Program-made: the position numbers and the translations under genes
The notes under the pieces: model-generated
Databases searched by the model: none
The model's input: only the letters and a program-made list of their open reading frames with translations
What the model was told of the DNA's origin: nothing
DNA from: Candidatus Margulisiibacteriota bacterium
GTDB taxonomy: Bacteria; Margulisbacteria; WOR-1; O2-12-FULL-45-9; XYB2-FULL-48-7
NCBI GenBank assembly: GCA_018822365.1
Contig: JAHJKL010000086.1
Location: 1 to 33,998, forward strand
DNA length: 33,998 nt
Direction: 5' to 3'
Shown: in pieces, positions 7,347 to 16,076 of the stretch
How the letters are laid out: each line of letters starts with the position of its first letter
How positions within the stretch are numbered: position 1 is the first letter of the stretch

Positions 7347-10326
7347 GCGCTTTCTCGGCTATAGCAACAATATCTTTCCCGGTATTTTTAAATACTTTAA
7401 CCTTTTTATTCAGCCACTCCACCCTGATCAAATTCCCCACCGCTTTAACACTCGCTACTCCGCTACTCAATGCCTTAACCTTGAGCCGCATAACTCGTAT
7501 AAGCGTTTCTAAAGGGGGTGGGACCGGCCCAAAACGGTCTTTGAACTCTTTCCTGATCTCTTCTACCCCTTCCAGCGTGGTGATCATATTTAAGCGCCGG
7601 TAAAGAGCGATCCGCTGGCGGTCGTCGGTCACATATTCCGGAGGGATCGAAGCTTCCAGCTTTAAGTCAATCTCCACCTCGCGCGGCGCGACGACCTTTT
7701 CCCCTTTCGCCTCCCTGACCGCCTCCTCTAAAAGCTCGCAATACAGGTCAAACCCGACCTCGTAGATATGCCCTGATTGCTCCGCTCCCAGCAGATTCCC
7801 CGAACCTCGGATCTCCAGGTCACGCATCGCCAGCTTGTAGCCGGAACCCAGGGCGGTAAATTCCTGTATCGCTTTCAACCTTTCAAGCGCGTGTTCGCTT
7901 AAGGACCGCTCCGGATGATAAAAAAGATACGCGTAAGCCCGGACCGGTGAGCGCCCGACCCGGCCGCGGATCTGATAGAGCTGGGAGAGGCCAAAACGGT
8001 CGGCATTGTCGATCACGATCGTGTTGACATTCGGTATGTCCAACCCCGATTCGATTATCGATGTGCAGACCAGGACATCATATTTGCGCTCCATAAATTC
8101 CTGCATCGTTTTTTCCAGCCGTTTTTCATCCATCTGGCCATGGCCGACCGCCACCCGGGCGGTGGGGAGCAATTTTTTCAATCTGTTGGCCAAGCCGGTA
8201 ATTTTATCGACAGTGTTGTGGACAAAATAAACCTGCCCCCCCCGATCGATCTCCCTCCTGACCGCTTCACTTAAGACCTGGTCGGAATACGGCAAAATGT
8301 AGGTCCTGATCGGCGAGCGGTCAACCGGCGGCGTCGTGATCAAGCTGATCTCCCGCAAGCCGGCCAGCGAAAAGTAAAGCGTCCGCGGGATCGGGGTCGC
8401 CGAAAGGGTCAAGACATCCACACTTTTCTTGAGCTGTTTTAATTTCTCTTTGTGGGCAACCCCGAAGCGCTGTTCTTCATCGACGATCAGCAGCCCCAGG
8501 TCTTTGAATTTGATGTCTTTAGAAAGGAGCCGGTGGGTCCCGATAACAATATCGACTCCCCCAAATTCCAGGGCCCTGGCTACCTCTTTTTGTTCGCGGG
8601 GTGAGCGGAAACGCGAAAGCATCTCGACGACATATGGAAGGTTTTTAAACCGTTCTTTGAAATTATTAAAATGCTGCTCAACCAGGATCGTTGTCGGGGC
8701 CAGAATAGCCACCTGCTTGCCGGCACTGGCCGCTTTGGCCGCCGCCCGGATCGCGACCTCGGTCTTGCCATAGCCGACATCGCCGCAGACCAGGCGGTCC
8801 ATCGGCCGGGCAACCTCCATGTCATTTTTAACGGCGCTGATCGCTTTGGCCTGGTCCGGGGTCTCTTCATAGGAAAAAGTTGCCGCCAGCTCTTTCTGCC
8901 AGATGTCGTCCGGCGGGAAAGCGATGCCCGGAAATTTTTCCCGGGCGGCATAGAGGACGGTCAGCTCCTGGGTCATATCGCGCAGTGCTTTTTTGACCCG
9001 GCTCCTGGTCTTGATCCACTCCTTGCTCCCCAGGCGGGAAAGACGGGGCCTGGCGTCGCCGCTGCCGGAATATTTTTCCACCAGGCCGATCATGGTCGGC
9101 GGGACATAAAGGAGGTCGCCGCTGGAGAACTCTATCAGCAGGTATTCCTGGGTCGCGCCGTCAAACTCCATCTTCTTCATGCCCCGGTAGACCCCGATCC
9201 CATAGTTTTCGTGAACAACGTAATCGCCATATTTAAGGTCGGAGAGGAGCTCGTCAGCCACCCCCTCTTTGACAATAGCGGCTTTTTTTCTGGTTAAATG
9301 GCGCTCGCCAAACAGTTCTTTATCGGAAAGTACCGGCAACCCGTTGATCTCGAACCCACCGTCAATTTTTCCGGCAACAACCGCTTTTCCCGGAAGCTCT
9401 TCCCGCAAACGGTGGGGATGTCGGCTAACCAATACCGCCTCTTTGGGGACCTCCGCCAGGCGGCCAAAAAAACTATCTACCTTACGAAAGAGCCCTTCTT
9501 CCCCAGGCAGAGCAAAACCCGAAAGCTCCGCCCTGGCCGCTGCTTCCAGCTCTTTGAATGAGGCCCCTTCAATTTCTCCGACGGCCCGGACCACTTCCAT
9601 CCTTTCCGCCAAAACAACGAGCGAGCCGGCCGGCAGCGCCTTATAAAACTGGACCGAAGCGCTCTCCCTGGCCGGCAGGATCGACGCGGCAGCCAGTTTT
9701 TCAGTCGAGCGCTGGGAATATGGGTCAAATTGGCGGATCGATTCTACGGTATCCCCGGCAAATTCAAAACGGATCGCCCTCTCCTGATTGACTGGATATA
9801 TGTCGACAATTCCGCCGCGGACACTGAATTCTCCCCGCTCGCCGACAATATCAAACCGGCGGTAGCCGAAATCGACCAGTTTTTTCAGCAAAGATTCTCT
9901 TTCGATCTCTCCTCCGACCGGAATATCCAGAGCCTGGAGACTTTTGGGTGGCTGGCAATTGGAGAGCGCCCCCCGAACAGGGGAAACAACGGTCAACCGT
10001 CGGTGCTTGCTCAGTTCGTTTAAGACCGCCAGGCGCTCCCCGGCGGTCTCGGAAAAATTATCAGCGTGAAAAAGCTCCGGGGGAGCGAAAAGGAGAGTAT
10101 TTTTGCCGGCAAAAAGGTCTATCTCCTGGCGCAGGCTCTCCGCTTTTTCGATCGTCGAAGTGACAACCAGCACCACCGGAAATTCCCGGGCCAGCGCGGC
10201 CGTGACAGCGGCAAACGCGGCGCCGGGCAAACTGGAAAAACTGGTTCTTTCATCTTTCTTGAGGCGGGCAACCTGCCGTCGGAAAAGATCGCTCCCGGCG
10301 ATCGCGGCTAAAACTTCGTCAAGCAT
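7330..10326 (-). CDS. mfd: transcription-repair coupling factor Mfd
   Basis: Mfd removes RNA polymerase stalled at DNA lesions and recruits UvrA. The 998-residue protein has a UvrB-like N-terminal half. The RNA-polymerase-interacting domain starts near LKYGDYVVHENYGIGVY (about 364-380). RecG-like helicase domains follow, with Walker A GDVGYGKT at 515-522, DEEQ at 616-619, SATPIPRT and the late helicase motif QIRGRVGRS. A C-terminal TRCF domain ends the protein. It is shorter than E. coli Mfd (1148 residues), but all motor motifs are intact. The ATG overlaps the last 8 bases of pth, so the two are translationally coupled. Both sit at the end of the glycan-related gene string. Confidence 0.98.
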   Translation of the reverse strand: MLDEVLAAIAGSDLFRRQVARLKKDERTSFSSLPGAAFAAVTAALAREFPVVLVVTSTIEKAESLRQEIDLFAGKNTLLFAPPELFHADNFSETAGERLAVLNELSKHRRLTVVSPVRGALSNCQPPKSLQALDIPVGGEIERESLLKKLVDFGYRRFDIVGERGEFSVRGGIVDIYPVNQERAIRFEFAGDTVESIRQFDPYSQRSTEKLAAASILPARESASVQFYKALPAGSLVVLAERMEVVRAVGEIEGASFKELEAAARAELSGFALPGEEGLFRKVDSFFGRLAEVPKEAVLVSRHPHRLREELPGKAVVAGKIDGGFEINGLPVLSDKELFGERHLTRKKAAIVKEGVADELLSDLKYGDYVVHENYGIGVYRGMKKMEFDGATQEYLLIEFSSGDLLYVPPTMIGLVEKYSGSGDARPRLSRLGSKEWIKTRSRVKKALRDMTQELTVLYAAREKFPGIAFPPDDIWQKELAATFSYEETPDQAKAISAVKNDMEVARPMDRLVCGDVGYGKTEVAIRAAAKAASAGKQVAILAPTTILVEQHFNNFKERFKNLPYVVEMLSRFRSPREQKEVARALEFGGVDIVIGTHRLLSKDIKFKDLGLLIVDEEQRFGVAHKEKLKQLKKSVDVLTLSATPIPRTLYFSLAGLREISLITTPPVDRSPIRTYILPYSDQVLSEAVRREIDRGGQVYFVHNTVDKITGLANRLKKLLPTARVAVGHGQMDEKRLEKTMQEFMERKYDVLVCTSIIESGLDIPNVNTIVIDNADRFGLSQLYQIRGRVGRSPVRAYAYLFYHPERSLSEHALERLKAIQEFTALGSGYKLAMRDLEIRGSGNLLGAEQSGHIYEVGFDLYCELLEEAVREAKGEKVVAPREVEIDLKLEASIPPEYVTDDRQRIALYRRLNMITTLEGVEEIRKEFKDRFGPVPPPLETLIRVMRLKVKALSSGVASVKAVGNLIRVEWLNKKVKVFKNTGKDIVAIAEKALTAGN

Positions 10327-10879
10327 TAAATTTGTTCATCGCGGAAGCCGGACCATGACTGATGATCTCAAAGACCGCGTCGGCGGCCGCCTCGACCGCC
10401 AAAGCCAGCAGTTCCTGCTGATCTTTAGTGATCTGCCCGAGGACGTAAGAGGCCACGTCTCCACTAATGGTCGGCCGGCCGATCCCAACCCTCACCCTGA
10501 TGAACGAGCCCGAATTCAATGAGCTCATGACCGATTCGATCCCATGATGACCGCCGGCAGAACCGCTCTCTCTGACCCGGACCATCCCGGCCTCAAGATC
10601 AACATCGTCATAAATAACGATCATCCTGGTCGGAGGGATCTTATGCCAGGCAAGGAGCTCCTGCGCCGCCTGACCGGAGTTGTTCATGTAAGTCTGCGGC
10701 TGGGCCAGAACGACTTTGTGGTCACCGATCTGACCATCGGCCACAAAAGAGCGGTGTTTTGTTTTAAAAGAGGATATTTTCAGCCTGGCCGCTATTTCTT
10801 CAACGACCATAAAACCAAGATTATGACGGGTCCGGGCGTATTCCTCTCCCGGGTTTCCCAACCCAACGATCAAGAACAT
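10319..10879 (-). CDS. pth: peptidyl-tRNA hydrolase
   Basis: This enzyme of 186 residues cleaves peptidyl-tRNA released from stalled ribosomes and recycles the tRNA. The family signature VGLGNPGEEYARTRHNLGF holds the catalytic His19. TYMNNSG at 63-69 and the acidic pair D91-D92 match the active-site Asn and Asp of E. coli Pth (Asn68, Asp93). One position differs from the usual motif: GGHHG at 109-113, where many Pth proteins, including E. coli, have GGHNG. GGGAGATAAAG directly before the ATG supplies the ribosome binding site and spans the stop of the upstream beta-barrel gene. The mfd start overlaps its 3' end. Confidence 0.97.
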   Translation of the reverse strand: MFLIVGLGNPGEEYARTRHNLGFMVVEEIAARLKISSFKTKHRSFVADGQIGDHKVVLAQPQTYMNNSGQAAQELLAWHKIPPTRMIVIYDDVDLEAGMVRVRESGSAGGHHGIESVMSSLNSGSFIRVRVGIGRPTISGDVASYVLGQITKDQQELLALAVEAAADAVFEIISHGPASAMNKFNA

Positions 10880-10881
10880 CT

Positions 10882-11727
10882 TTATCTCCCGATCGACATG
10901 TCGATCCCGAACCTAAGATCAGACGAAACGGTTTGCTGGGCTGCAGCTGGCTTATCTTTTAAATAAGAAACCCCAAGGATTTCAATAAAAAGCTTGACCT
11001 TTTTTAGCAGTGATTCGTTATCGGCGGTGTTGCGCCAGGGTTCGAACCTTATCCCCACCCCATAATCAGCGACATTCTGCCAATAATAGTTTTTGTTGGA
11101 ATAGGTCAGATCGGCCTTGATATACGGTTCGATCCCCCGGCCAAGGTGGCGGCCGATCCTCGGCTGGAAGAAAAAGAGCCAGTCGTTATAATCGCTGACG
11201 GTAAAGCTGGTCGTCCTAAAAGACAGGTTTGCCCAGATCTCACTCCAATAGTCGTTGAGGTTCGGCTGGTCAAGGTTCCAAACATGCCAGACTTCTACAC
11301 CGTAACGGGTATCGTTCTTGGGGAGCCCGGCCGCTTCCGCCACTCCGGCATTTTTTTGATATGAAGACGAAAGGGACTCGGCAAATATTTTAACATCGGG
11401 CAGCCATTCGTTGGTCCAATCGCGGGGCTTATAATCAAAAAAAGGTTTAAACCTTGCGCCCAAACCGTAAAACAATGAGTTGTCCCAATAATCGCTATTT
11501 TGCGAAGCGGTCCCGTAATAAACGGCGTATAGGTCAAAAGGTGATTCACCGATATTGAAACCAAGCTTCCCTTCGTAGCGGAGAAGAAGGGAAGAAAAAT
11601 CCTGTTGTTCAATATTGGTCGTGTAATACGCCAGATCGTTCCAAAGCTCGGCGAATGGCTTGATAGAAGCAGCGGCTGAGCTTATAAAAATAAGCCCAGC
11701 CGCGATGCTAACTAATAAAACTCTCAT
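10882..11727 (-). CDS. predicted outer-membrane beta-barrel protein
   Basis: A clear signal peptide (basic start, hydrophobic core, AAAS cleavage region near residue 20) precedes about 260 residues rich in Tyr, Trp, Phe and Asn. Their alternating pattern is typical of outer-membrane beta strands. Repeated segments such as YGLGARFKPF and YGVGIRFEPW, followed by LKLFIEILG-like strands, resemble the barrel part of exopolysaccharide-export or adsorption proteins, but I cannot assign a family. It starts 2 bases after the CBM11-like gene and ends 2 bases before pth, so it belongs to the same transcript as the GH26, CBM and permease genes. It may be an outer-membrane pore for the glycan that they handle. 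Confidence 0.7.
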   Translation of the reverse strand: MRVLLVSIAAGLIFISSAAASIKPFAELWNDLAYYTTNIEQQDFSSLLLRYEGKLGFNIGESPFDLYAVYYGTASQNSDYWDNSLFYGLGARFKPFFDYKPRDWTNEWLPDVKIFAESLSSSYQKNAGVAEAAGLPKNDTRYGVEVWHVWNLDQPNLNDYWSEIWANLSFRTTSFTVSDYNDWLFFFQPRIGRHLGRGIEPYIKADLTYSNKNYYWQNVADYGVGIRFEPWRNTADNESLLKKVKLFIEILGVSYLKDKPAAAQQTVSSDLRFGIDMSIGR

Positions 11728-11729
11728 CC

Positions 11730-12458
11730 TTACTCAACGATCAACGCGACATTATCAAGGTCAAAACCGACCTTCCCTTTTGATTTGGTCGCAATGCAAA
11801 TAAGCTGCAACTGCAGAAGCCCTCCGGAATTGCTCATTTGCTGGGGATTCCAGATGTCATCGCCGATAGCCGGGTTTTCATCAACAAAATCGGCCAGCGG
11901 AACAACAACCCGCCGCCAGCCGCTCCAATCAACCTTGATCTCATTGGTCCATTTATCGTCGTAGAAAGGAACGTAATTATTGGTCTTGTCCTGTTCTATC
12001 TGCCAGTTGCCGTTGTCGTCATCATAAAGCTCGATCTTCAAAGAGCCGGAATCGGGGCCCAGGCCGTAAATGTCGATCTGGACGGAATTATATTTGGACA
12101 GGTCCTGCCCTTCTTTAGCCAGATATGAGCCGATCCCCCCAACGTAAAAATTGCTGGCCGAACCAGCCAGAGAAAGAGATTTCAAGCCGACCTCCAGGGC
12201 CTCTCCGTCTTTCAAAGTATCGGTTGAAACAACGTCAGCCTTAACGTCAAACACCCACCAATCACGCGGAAATTTTAAGCTCCCCGATTCATAATCATCG
12301 ATCAAGAAGACTTTCTCCGCGAAGGCGGCCGGTCTTTCAACCCCGGCTTGCTTTTCCGGGGCCTTTGACTCCTCAGGCTTTGGTCCACCCATCGCAATGA
12401 CCGAACCGCACAAGATGGTTAACGACAACAAACTGACAATCGCTAATGAACGCTTCAT
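11730..12458 (-). CDS. secreted CBM11-like carbohydrate-binding protein
   Basis: The 242-residue protein begins with a signal peptide and then a Pro/Glu/Lys-rich linker (about 24-45). A jelly-roll-type domain follows. Its LIDDYESGS start, DLSKYNSVQIDIYG centre, LKIELYDDD, WSGWRRVVVPLADF and closing FDLDNVAL segment match the general pattern of CBM11/CIA30-like galactose-binding domains. It has no catalytic module, so it probably binds a polysaccharide at the cell surface or in the periplasm. AGGAGG lies 12 bases upstream of the ATG. It is 21 bases downstream of the GH26-CBM9 gene, consistent with joint action on one glycan. Confidence 0.75.
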   Translation of the reverse strand: MKRSLAIVSLLSLTILCGSVIAMGGPKPEESKAPEKQAGVERPAAFAEKVFLIDDYESGSLKFPRDWWVFDVKADVVSTDTLKDGEALEVGLKSLSLAGSASNFYVGGIGSYLAKEGQDLSKYNSVQIDIYGLGPDSGSLKIELYDDDNGNWQIEQDKTNNYVPFYDDKWTNEIKVDWSGWRRVVVPLADFVDENPAIGDDIWNPQQMSNSGGLLQLQLICIATKSKGKVGFDLDNVALIVE

Positions 12459-12479
12459 AATAAAAATAAACCTCCTAAG

Positions 12480-14144
12480 TTATTTAAATTCCAATATCCC
12501 CCAAACACTGGGGTCCTTGTAGAAATAAAAATCTCCATTCCAGATCAATTGTTTTTCGCGCTGACCGCTCGAGTCGGCGTCATCAAGCGCGATATCAAAA
12601 TCAACTTTTCGGCCAGCGGCCGGTTTGAACCCGTTGGTAAAAAAGTCCAGCGGAATTTTCGCCTCTAGGACGTATCCATTTAATTTTGAAGCTTTACTGA
12701 CTGAGATTTCACCTCCTCGCGGACTTCTTCTGCGTTGCCAATTCCAGATCTGCGGCTTTGTCGTTTTACCGTCGCCGGAGCTAAGCCCGAACTGATAATC
12801 ACCCTTTCCGAAGGAATTGCGCTTCGGATCGGCCGATTCGGTCCCCAGGACCATCTCGATCGCGTCGCCGTTCCAAACATCCTGATTAACCCGCTTATTG
12901 ACCAGCGGCTGCCGGTCAGTCACTTCCGCAGCCAGATAAAGATTTTGGTCGTCCCACATCAAGAAAATGCTCCCTGACAGGTCTTCCGGCCCACCCCAGT
13001 CCAACCCTTCCTTGAAAAATGAAGCGTCCTTCATAACGATCGGATAAGTCTTATCCCAATCGTTTAGATTGCCGTCGATCGTTAGCGGACATTTTGCCTG
13101 CGGCGCGAACGCGACCCGACGGACGCTCTTTTCCGATGAGATCGTTAAATTAGCCAATCCGGCCGCCGATGAGGCAAAGATCGGATCTTTCATAATGTCA
13201 CGATATGCGGCTAGCGCCTGCGGGGTCGAGCCGATCCGCCAATCGGTCTCTTTCTTCAGGTCAAACCAGATAATGGCGTCAATATCACGCATACTGGTCG
13301 CCAAATATTTGGGGATCTCCCTGATCCAGGCCGCTTTGTTCCCCCCCTGCTCAGCACTGCCAAATTCGGCGACCATAATCGGCTTGTCCGGCCAAAGCAT
13401 CCTGCTCTTTCTTGCCTGCTCCCTAAAAAGATATTTAAAAACCTGCCATTCGCTCCAGCTCTGGGTCGTCCCCCAGTTATAGCCGTCGATCCCGATCCAG
13501 TCAACATACTTATCGCCGGGGTAGGCTTTTTCCCAATCATTCCAGCTTTCGTTGGGATATGAATAATTCATAAAGCACCAAATAAACTTAGCTTTGTCCG
13601 CTTTTTCCCTTTTGAATATATCTACGATGTGGCGGTATGCTTTTGTATATGTTTCCGGGTTTTTTTCGTTATTAATTACTCCCCAGGGATAGCCGTCAAT
13701 GTTGAATTCGTGGGCGATCCTGAGCATGATCGGCTGATCGAATTCTTTTACACCTTTGGCCCAATCGCGGATATAATCATCCCATTTACCGTCAATAATA
13801 TCCTTTAAAGAAACCTTGTTATGATCGCCCCAGTACCAAGGCTCCCAAACAATGTGCGGGATCGCCCCGTATTCAGCAACTTTCTGGCAATCTTCTTTGG
13901 GAAAAGCCTGCTCCCAATCCTGGTACCACATGATCATCCCCGGCTTTTTGCCGACCTGTTTTTCGTATTGTTTAATATAGTTCATGTTGCGGGGGGCCCC
14001 TTCGCGAAAGATCCCGGTATAAACGGTTCGTTTTTCGGTCAGGCAGGTTTTATCGACCGGCGCGGAAGCGGAAACAACCATTGCCAGACTAAAAAAGCCA
14101 ATAATCAAGGTCAATACTTTCCAGGAACATTTATAATTGTTCAT
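12480..14144 (-). CDS. secreted GH26-family glycosidase with C-terminal CBM9-like domain
   Basis: The 554-residue protein has an N-terminal signal peptide (about 1-27). A GH26 (clan GH-A) catalytic domain spans about 38-330. The acid/base is E146 in LRIAHEFN and the nucleophile E260 in MVAEFGSAE, with DWIGIDGYNWG between them. The C-terminal part, about 355-554, has the LTIDGNLNDW opening and the D-rich, W-rich pattern of CBM9/DOMON-like domains. GH26 enzymes are mostly beta-mannanases, with some acting on mixed-linkage glucan or beta-1,3-xylan, so the substrate is not fixed. AGGAGGGAAACA precedes the ATG and overlaps the upstream permease stop. A second GH26 is encoded four genes upstream. 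Confidence 0.88.
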   Translation of the reverse strand: MNNYKCSWKVLTLIIGFFSLAMVVSASAPVDKTCLTEKRTVYTGIFREGAPRNMNYIKQYEKQVGKKPGMIMWYQDWEQAFPKEDCQKVAEYGAIPHIVWEPWYWGDHNKVSLKDIIDGKWDDYIRDWAKGVKEFDQPIMLRIAHEFNIDGYPWGVINNEKNPETYTKAYRHIVDIFKREKADKAKFIWCFMNYSYPNESWNDWEKAYPGDKYVDWIGIDGYNWGTTQSWSEWQVFKYLFREQARKSRMLWPDKPIMVAEFGSAEQGGNKAAWIREIPKYLATSMRDIDAIIWFDLKKETDWRIGSTPQALAAYRDIMKDPIFASSAAGLANLTISSEKSVRRVAFAPQAKCPLTIDGNLNDWDKTYPIVMKDASFFKEGLDWGGPEDLSGSIFLMWDDQNLYLAAEVTDRQPLVNKRVNQDVWNGDAIEMVLGTESADPKRNSFGKGDYQFGLSSGDGKTTKPQIWNWQRRRSPRGGEISVSKASKLNGYVLEAKIPLDFFTNGFKPAAGRKVDFDIALDDADSSGQREKQLIWNGDFYFYKDPSVWGILEFK

Positions 14145-14154
14145 TGTTTCCCTC

Positions 14155-15024
14155 CTAGCCTTTGACCGCTCCGGCGGTCAAACCGGCAACAATATATTTC
14201 TGTAGAAAGAAGAATAGCACGACCAGCGGCAGGGTCGCAACGGTCGCGGCCGCCATCATCAGGTCAAAACGGTTCTGATAATTTCCGACAAATAAACGGA
14301 TGCCGACCGGAATAGTCATGGTATCGCCGTTGGTCAGGACCCAGGCGAACATCAGCTCATCCCAGGCGGTCAGGAAGATATAAATACCGGTCGCGATGAT
14401 CCCGGGGATCGCCAGCGGCAGGGCGATATACCAAAAGACCTGAATTGCCGAGCAACCGTCGATCCTGGCCGACTCTTCCAGTTCTTTTGGTATTGAGGCG
14501 AAAAATCCGCGCAAGATCCAGATCGAAAATGGGGTAAAGAACGCAGCATAGATCAGGATCAACCCCCAGTATGTCCCTTTAACCGGGATCCCGGACATGA
14601 TCGTAAACTTCACAAACATTATATATAGTGGGATCAAATACATGATTGCCGGGATCATCTGAGTAGCTAAGATAGTATTGCTAAAAAGGTCCGATCCCGG
14701 GAACTTGAACCGGGAAAGCCCGTATGAAGCCAGAGTTGACAAGAGCATAGCGATCACCATGGTGGCGCCGCAGATAATAAGGGAGTTTTTCAAGTAGAGC
14801 CCAAAGTTCACGTTCTTCCACATATCAACATAATTTTCCCACTGGATCTTTGGCTTGCCCTCTAGCGTTTGAGAAAGGCCGACCCGGCCAATGGCGATAT
14901 CGGTCGAGCTTTTAAGCGAGGAAAAAACCATCCAGCCGATCGGCAAAAGAGTCAAAGCAAGGAACATCAACATTAAGATGTTAATGATTATATCGGTTAT
15001 TCTTTTTTTCAAATAATAAGGCAT
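14155..15024 (-). CDS. ABC sugar transporter permease, MalG type
   Basis: This 289-residue integral membrane protein has six predicted transmembrane segments. The cytoplasmic EAA-loop motif, EESARIDGCSAIQVFWYIALP, docks onto the ATPase. It is typical of the CUT1 family, which imports oligosaccharides and sugar derivatives. The ATG overlaps the stop of the other permease gene as TAATG, so the pair forms the heterodimeric channel. Neither a solute-binding protein nor an ATPase is encoded in this window. They must come from elsewhere, for example a shared MsmX/MalK-type ATPase, if the system is an importer. Confidence 0.93.
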   Translation of the reverse strand: MPYYLKKRITDIIINILMLMFLALTLLPIGWMVFSSLKSSTDIAIGRVGLSQTLEGKPKIQWENYVDMWKNVNFGLYLKNSLIICGATMVIAMLLSTLASYGLSRFKFPGSDLFSNTILATQMIPAIMYLIPLYIMFVKFTIMSGIPVKGTYWGLILIYAAFFTPFSIWILRGFFASIPKELEESARIDGCSAIQVFWYIALPLAIPGIIATGIYIFLTAWDELMFAWVLTNGDTMTIPVGIRLFVGNYQNRFDLMMAAATVATLPLVVLFFFLQKYIVAGLTAGAVKG

Positions 15025-15983
15025 TAGCGCATTTCCTCCGCCTGCTTGAAGTATTTAAACCAGACATTGACAATGCAGACCATGACGATCAAAAGGATGA
15101 CCGAAGCGGCCGCCCCGGTCCCAAAGTTCCAGAGCTGGAACGAGTTGCGGAAGATGTTGGTCATCATCAGGTCTCCCCACTCGCCCGGATAACCGGCACC
15201 GAAACCAAACATCATGATAACTATGTTAAAGGAATAAGTGTTATAGATCAAACCAAAAAGTATCAGGATGAACCAGACCGGACGGAGCATCGGCCAGGTG
15301 ATCATCCAGAACTTGCGCCAGGGCCCGGCGCCGTCAATGTCGGCCGCTTCGTATAGCTCTTCCGGTATCGTCTGAAGCCCGGCCAGCAGCATCAGCATCG
15401 ACTGCGGCCAGTAGCGCCAGATCGTCGGGATCACGATCGCCCAAAGAGTGTTTGGCCCGGTCAGCCAGGAGGGCTTGCTGGGGAGAATATGGAGCCAATC
15501 GACCAACATGACATTGATCAATCCCCCCTCTCTTAGCCACATGATCCCCCAGAGCAGTCCGGTCACGTAAGTCGGGATGATCCAGGGGAAGAGAAAGAAA
15601 GTGCGAACCGCGCCGCGGCCAAAAAATTTCCGGTTGAGCATCAACGCGACGATCATACCGGTAGAAAGGGTCCCCAGCGTTACCAGGATCGTATAAAGAA
15701 CTGTATTGCGGATCGCCTCAAAGATCCCGATCCTGACCGGGCTGTTTGGGTCGATCAGGACCTTGGAATAATTACCAAGACCAACGAACGGAGCCAGAAG
15801 ATAGCGCTGAAGGGTGAATTGGTTCAGGTCAAGGAAAGACATATAAATACCCTGCAGGATCGGGACAAGGTGGAGAAAGATCATCGCCAGGGCGGTCGGG
15901 GCGATAAAATAGTAGGCAATTTTGTTTTGCTTTATTCTAGTCCAAAGACTTTTTTGCTTCCTTTTATAATTCAAAATGATCAA
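15024..15983 (-). CDS. ABC sugar transporter permease, MalF/UgpA type
   Basis: The protein has up to 319 residues and six transmembrane segments; the EAA loop EAADIDGAGPWRKFW identifies a CUT1 permease. No ATG is available near the N-terminus. TTG at 15983 and TTG at 15974 are both possible, giving 319 or 316 residues. AAAGG lies just ahead of the first and about 11 bases ahead of the second, so neither spacing is ideal. A 93-base gap separates it from the upstream GH26 lipoprotein gene, the largest gap in this string. The gap contains an inverted repeat and a weak sigma-28-like element, so expression may be reset here. Confidence 0.9.
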   Translation of the reverse strand: MIILNYKRKQKSLWTRIKQNKIAYYFIAPTALAMIFLHLVPILQGIYMSFLDLNQFTLQRYLLAPFVGLGNYSKVLIDPNSPVRIGIFEAIRNTVLYTILVTLGTLSTGMIVALMLNRKFFGRGAVRTFFLFPWIIPTYVTGLLWGIMWLREGGLINVMLVDWLHILPSKPSWLTGPNTLWAIVIPTIWRYWPQSMLMLLAGLQTIPEELYEAADIDGAGPWRKFWMITWPMLRPVWFILILFGLIYNTYSFNIVIMMFGFGAGYPGEWGDLMMTNIFRNSFQLWNFGTGAAASVILLIVMVCIVNVWFKYFKQAEEMR

Positions 15984-16014
15984 GACCTTTCTTTGGCCGA
16001 CCGAATTAGCCTAA

Positions 16015-16046
16015 CCTTTTGTCGCAACAGTCCGGGATTAATTTCA
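16015..16046 (-). promoter_or_regulatory. weak sigma-28-like element P7 before the permease pair
   Basis: On the minus strand TGAAAT (16046-16041) contains GAAAT followed after exactly 16 bases by CGACAAAAGG (16024-16015), 41 bases before TTG 15983. Spacing and position match the six plus-strand elements, but the -10 half is a poor fit (CGACAA against CGATAW). It overlaps the inverted repeat at 16038-16057. Confidence 0.3.
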
Positions 16047-16057
16047 GTTGAAATCAA
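16038..16057. promoter_or_regulatory. inverted repeat, possible operator
   Basis: ATTTCA-GT-TGAAAT (16041-16054) is a perfect palindrome, extended by TT and AA pairs two bases further out on each side. It lies in the only sizeable gap of the glycan gene string, just upstream of the permease genes, where a transcription factor could act. No regulator gene of LacI or similar type is seen in the window. Confidence 0.4.
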
Positions 16058-16076
16058 TATGCCGCGCAAAACACAC

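Noticed and set aside
7382-7395. GTATTT-TT-AAATAC palindrome just beyond the 7023-7346 gene, considered as a terminator
   Set aside because: It is AT-only apart from its ends, has a two-base loop, lies inside mfd coding sequence and is not followed by a proper U-tract.
8671-9297. Plus-strand open frame of 208 codons opposite mfd
   Set aside because: It is a shadow of the helicase region of mfd, with no ribosome binding site and no recognisable domain.
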